DNA of 64,000 nucleotides from CAZMZF01 sp964570765 (GTDB lineage: Bacteria > Zixibacteria > MSB-5A5 > RBG-16-43-9). Of this stretch, positions 61,726 through 64,000 are shown piece after piece (positions within the stretch are counted from its first letter, which is position 1; each line of letters begins with the position of its first letter). The stretch lies in NCBI GenBank assembly GCA_964570765.1, contig CAZMZF010000014.1, forward strand, positions 10,871-74,870, written 5' to 3'. Below the pieces are notes generated by a model that had not been told where the DNA came from, did no database searches, and saw only the letters and a program-made list of their open reading frames with translations. The position numbers and the translations under genes are program-made.

Positions 61726-62429
61726 GTGTTTAGTAACCATTTTTCAAGGGGTGAAATCTGCGGATTGGAGGAATTTATTGGGACTCATTCCACTTTAATA
61801 TCTGAATTTTCTGATTTAGAGGTTGATACAGCCAGGGTAAACCGGAGCTATCCTAAGGACGAGTGTGATTTGCAGGGGAAACTTCCTCTGATAGGTTATT
61901 TTGTTCCCCTGAATCCTGAAGAAGTGGTTTATAGTTTTAACTCTATTTATGATACTTCTGGTTTTGAGGGGAAGTCAGTCGGGATTAGGAATATCGAGGA
62001 CGATTATCAAGTTTATTTCTTTGATTTTCCTTTGTATTATTTCAAGGAGGAGCAGTCAATTCCATTATTACACAAGATATTAGAGGAGTTTGGGTTTTCT
62101 CCCACTGAGGTTGGAGAAGAGCTTACCAGTCTTCCTGCAGATTTTTCTTTAGAGCTGAACTATCCAAATCCTTTTAATCCCAGCACTACCATACCCTTCA
62201 GTTTAAAGGTTCAAGGTTCAAAGGACCCGTCCACACTACCCTCAAAATATATAATATCCTCGGGCAGTTGGTGAGGACATTGGTAGATGAGGAGAAGAAA
62301 CCTGGGAGTTATAAAATTATCTGGGATGGTAAGGACAACTCCAGCAAAGAAGTAAGAAGCGGGATATATTTCTATCAGTTGAAGACTAAGGATTATACAG
62401 AAAGCAGGAAGATGGTCCTGTTAAGATGA
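61726..62429 (+). pseudogene. Truncated, frameshifted secreted protein with YPNPF sorting domain
   Basis: A GTG-started frame (61726-62274) with no signal peptide reads like the C-terminal part of a larger extracellular protein (LIGYFVPLNPEEVVYSFNSI, YQVYFFDFPLYYF), then ELNYPNPFNPSTTIPFSL, the start of a FlgD-Ig/T9SS-type sorting domain. The frame shifts at about 62255-62275: the rest of the domain (YNILGQLVRTLVDEEKKPGS to the end KMVLLR) continues in another frame to TGA 62427-62429. An upstream stop lies directly before the GTG, so the 5' part is missing. I take it as a gene remnant rather than a coding gene. Confidence 0.8.
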
Positions 62430-62436
62430 TTTTTGG

Positions 62437-62470
62437 TCTATAGGGGCACGGCACGCCGTGCCCCTATAGA
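62437..62470. terminator. Perfect 16-base inverted repeat after the pseudogene
   Basis: TCTATAGGGGCACGGC (62437-62452), a two-base spacer and GCCGTGCCCCTATAGA (62455-62470). It is a very strong hairpin, of the GGGGCACG palindrome class. It may stop transcription upstream of the M28 gene, but no T-run follows, so the terminator role is uncertain. Confidence 0.5.
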
Positions 62471-62583
62471 TCTCCATTAAGACATTACTATCAGGCAACC
62501 CTGAAGAGGTCGCACAACAATAGCCAAATATTAGACATTCTAACTCCTTTAAGTCCTTTCTTAAAAAAATTTTACAGGATTTC

Positions 62584-62611
62584 TTGACATTATTGTTTTT
62601 TTTCTTAGATT
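62584..62611 (+). promoter_or_regulatory. Likely promoter of the M28 peptidase gene
   Basis: TTGACA (62584-62589), a 16-base T-rich spacer and TAGATT (62606-62611); a TATTAT at 62611-62616 is the other -10 candidate, with a 21-base spacer. It is 40 bases upstream of the ATG. Confidence 0.55.
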
Positions 62612-62654
62612 ATTATTAAAATTCATATCCTTTAAACTTTAAAGAAGGAGACTT

Positions 62655-64000
62655 ATGTTCAGGAGAAGGGTTTGGCTTGGCTTCTTAGTAGCTTTATTAT
62701 CTTTGTTTTTTATTCACAGTTCTTTTGCTTCAGAATCGCTTCTAATTAAAATCGAACTTAAGACGGAAATAGATTATCACTGGGTAAATGAGTTGGGGGT
62801 AAAAGCCTATGTGAAATTAGATGATACTTATATAGCTGAAATGGAGAAAGACAAGATCGAAAAATTAGAATTTTATAAAATCCCCTTTCAAATCTTAGAT
62901 GAGACTCCCTGGGCAAAGGAATATTTTCTGGTCTCAAAAGAATTATTTAGGACGAAAGTTAATCTTTCATTCTATGGACAGATTCTATTGGAAGAGGACA
63001 ATTTCACTCTTTTAAAAACTGACCGGAGTAAAGCTTTAGAACTTCTTCAAGCAGGTTATCGTATAAATAGGATTACTACTCATATTATTCCCTTAAAATA
63101 TGTGCCCCCTCCTTCACCCTCTATTCCCGTTTTATCCTATTCTCAAGATGTAGACAGCCTGCTTGATCAGATTTCCGCAGATTCACTAACTACATATATC
63201 TCAAAACTTCAATCCTACCAGACCAGATTTGTTTTTTCAGATTCTATAGTAAAAGCCAGGCACTGGCTTTTAGACAAGTTCAAGAGTTTTGGAATCGACA
63301 GCGTTTATTTATATCCTTTTGAGGGTTCGGACGCATATGGGTTAGGATATTGGGTAGTAGATTCAAATGTAGTAGCAGTGATACCAGGGACGACAAATCC
63401 GGATAAGGTGATTGTGGTGGGAAGCCATTATGATACTATACTCTGGCCTATATTAGGCTTCAATGATCCAGCGCCTGGAGCAGATGACAATGCCAGTGGA
63501 ACTGCGGCTCTCTTAGAGTTTGCCAGAATTCTGGTAAACCACCCTCTGAAAAAGACTGTTATCCTTATACCTTTTTCGGCAGAAGAGCTCTGGATGGTGG
63601 GAAGCTATGCCTATGCCTTTGATGCATTTTACAGCGGGATGGATATTCAGTTAATGCTTAATCTTGATATGATCGGATATTATGAGAATCAAAGAGACAT
63701 AATCGTTCATAGACCTGAATTTTCAATACCATACAGTTTAGCTATGGCTGATTTAGCCGGGCTCTATACGGATCTTATCGTTCATCTGCAAAATGATGAG
63801 GCCAGTGATAACTTACCTTTTTCTCAGGTAGGATATAACACCCTGTTCAGCATTGAATATATCTTTTCTACTCATTATCATATGCCTTCAGATTCAGTAA
63901 CCTATCTTAATATCCCTTATATGAGTAAAGTCGCTAAGATGAACTTAGCCACCTTAGTAGAGGTAGCGGAATCACCAGGCCCGGTAAAGGATTTGCAGGT
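62655..64000 (+). CDS. Secreted M28 family zinc aminopeptidase (partial, runs off the window)
   Basis: An open frame from ATG 62655 to the window end (448 codons, no stop), with AAGGAG five bases upstream. A signal peptide at about 1-26 (FIHSSFASE) is followed by a pro-domain of about 180 residues. The M28 catalytic domain then shows GSHYDT (His258), GADDNASG (Asp277), SAEELWMVG (Glu310-Glu311) and NLDMIGY, the ligand and catalytic pattern of M28 aminopeptidases, plus a last His in THYHMPSDS. The sequence ends in SPGPVKDLQV, the likely start of a fibronectin-like domain, so more modules follow. It should release N-terminal amino acids from peptides outside the cell. Confidence 0.92.
   Translation, partial: MFRRRVWLGFLVALLSLFFIHSSFASESLLIKIELKTEIDYHWVNELGVKAYVKLDDTYIAEMEKDKIEKLEFYKIPFQILDETPWAKEYFLVSKELFRTKVNLSFYGQILLEEDNFTLLKTDRSKALELLQAGYRINRITTHIIPLKYVPPPSPSIPVLSYSQDVDSLLDQISADSLTTYISKLQSYQTRFVFSDSIVKARHWLLDKFKSFGIDSVYLYPFEGSDAYGLGYWVVDSNVVAVIPGTTNPDKVIVVGSHYDTILWPILGFNDPAPGADDNASGTAALLEFARILVNHPLKKTVILIPFSAEELWMVGSYAYAFDAFYSGMDIQLMLNLDMIGYYENQRDIIVHRPEFSIPYSLAMADLAGLYTDLIVHLQNDEASDNLPFSQVGYNTLFSIEYIFSTHYHMPSDSVTYLNIPYMSKVAKMNLATLVEVAESPGPVKDLQ

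Noticed and set aside
9910..62470. Possible CRISPR arrays from recurring palindromes.
   Set aside because: Repeats are not evenly spaced, have no uniform spacers and lie in different spacers; no cas gene is seen.

Overview
The window is AT-rich bacterial DNA, complete genes apart from one cut at the right edge. It most resembles an uncultured Gram-negative bacterium of the FCB superphylum (Zixibacteria, KSB1 or WOR-3-like lineages). The grounds are many secreted proteins with a C-terminal YPNPF/FlgD-Ig-like sorting domain, an adjacent PorU-PorV-like pair as in type IX secretion (T9SS), BamA-family and lipoprotein genes that imply an outer membrane, a dockerin-bearing propeller protein, and a 14-subunit bacterial complex I. 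The assignment is an inference; no rRNA, tRNA or other phylogenetic marker is present.

Layout. (1) 34-3864, minus strand: a secreted S9 peptidase and a flavoprotein of the 4-hydroxybutyryl-CoA dehydratase/HpaB family that appears to lack the cluster and catalytic residues of the true dehydratase. (2) 4155-9878: a duplicated two-gene cassette, each copy a secreted fibre-like beta protein followed by a C10 (streptopain-type) cysteine peptidase; the first fibre gene is split by an in-frame TGA. (3) 10076-26161: nuoABCD-[RAYT]-EFGHIJKLM-[glutaredoxin]-N behind a good sigma-70-type promoter. It is interrupted by palindromic multi-arm repeats and by a REP-associated tyrosine transposase gene that itself contains one of those repeats. 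(4) 26455-42158: a mosaic of metabolic and accessory genes (SBBP propeller/dockerin protein, a dead IS, sucD, a TPR protein, asparaginase, an HD protein, a decayed glycosyltransferase-TPR gene, TrpB2, an M48 protease, a LeuC-like protein, DUF554, a class II aldolase). Nearly every spacer in this part holds hairpin repeats or word-like low-complexity DNA. (5) 42249-61316: a cell-envelope and secretion block: C25/PorU-like peptidase, PorV-like barrel with inserted propeller and LysM-like modules, M6 metalloprotease, twin small membrane proteins, NHL lipoprotein, a 1155-residue probable outer-membrane protein, a two-POTRA BamA-family barrel and a UbiA prenyltransferase. (6) 61726-64000: a broken secreted-protein gene and the 5' part of an M28 peptidase gene.

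Working together: the nuo genes make a complete proton-pumping NADH:quinone oxidoreductase. The 42-61 kb block plausibly builds an outer-membrane export and anchoring route, whose cargo would be the proteins with YPNPF tails (M6 peptidase, the 61.7 kb remnant). The strongest leads for something undescribed are the PorV barrel with alternating propeller/LysM-like modules, the large operon-linked outer-membrane protein, the fibre/C10 cassette, and the dense population of multi-arm palindromes around a RAYT inside the complex I operon.
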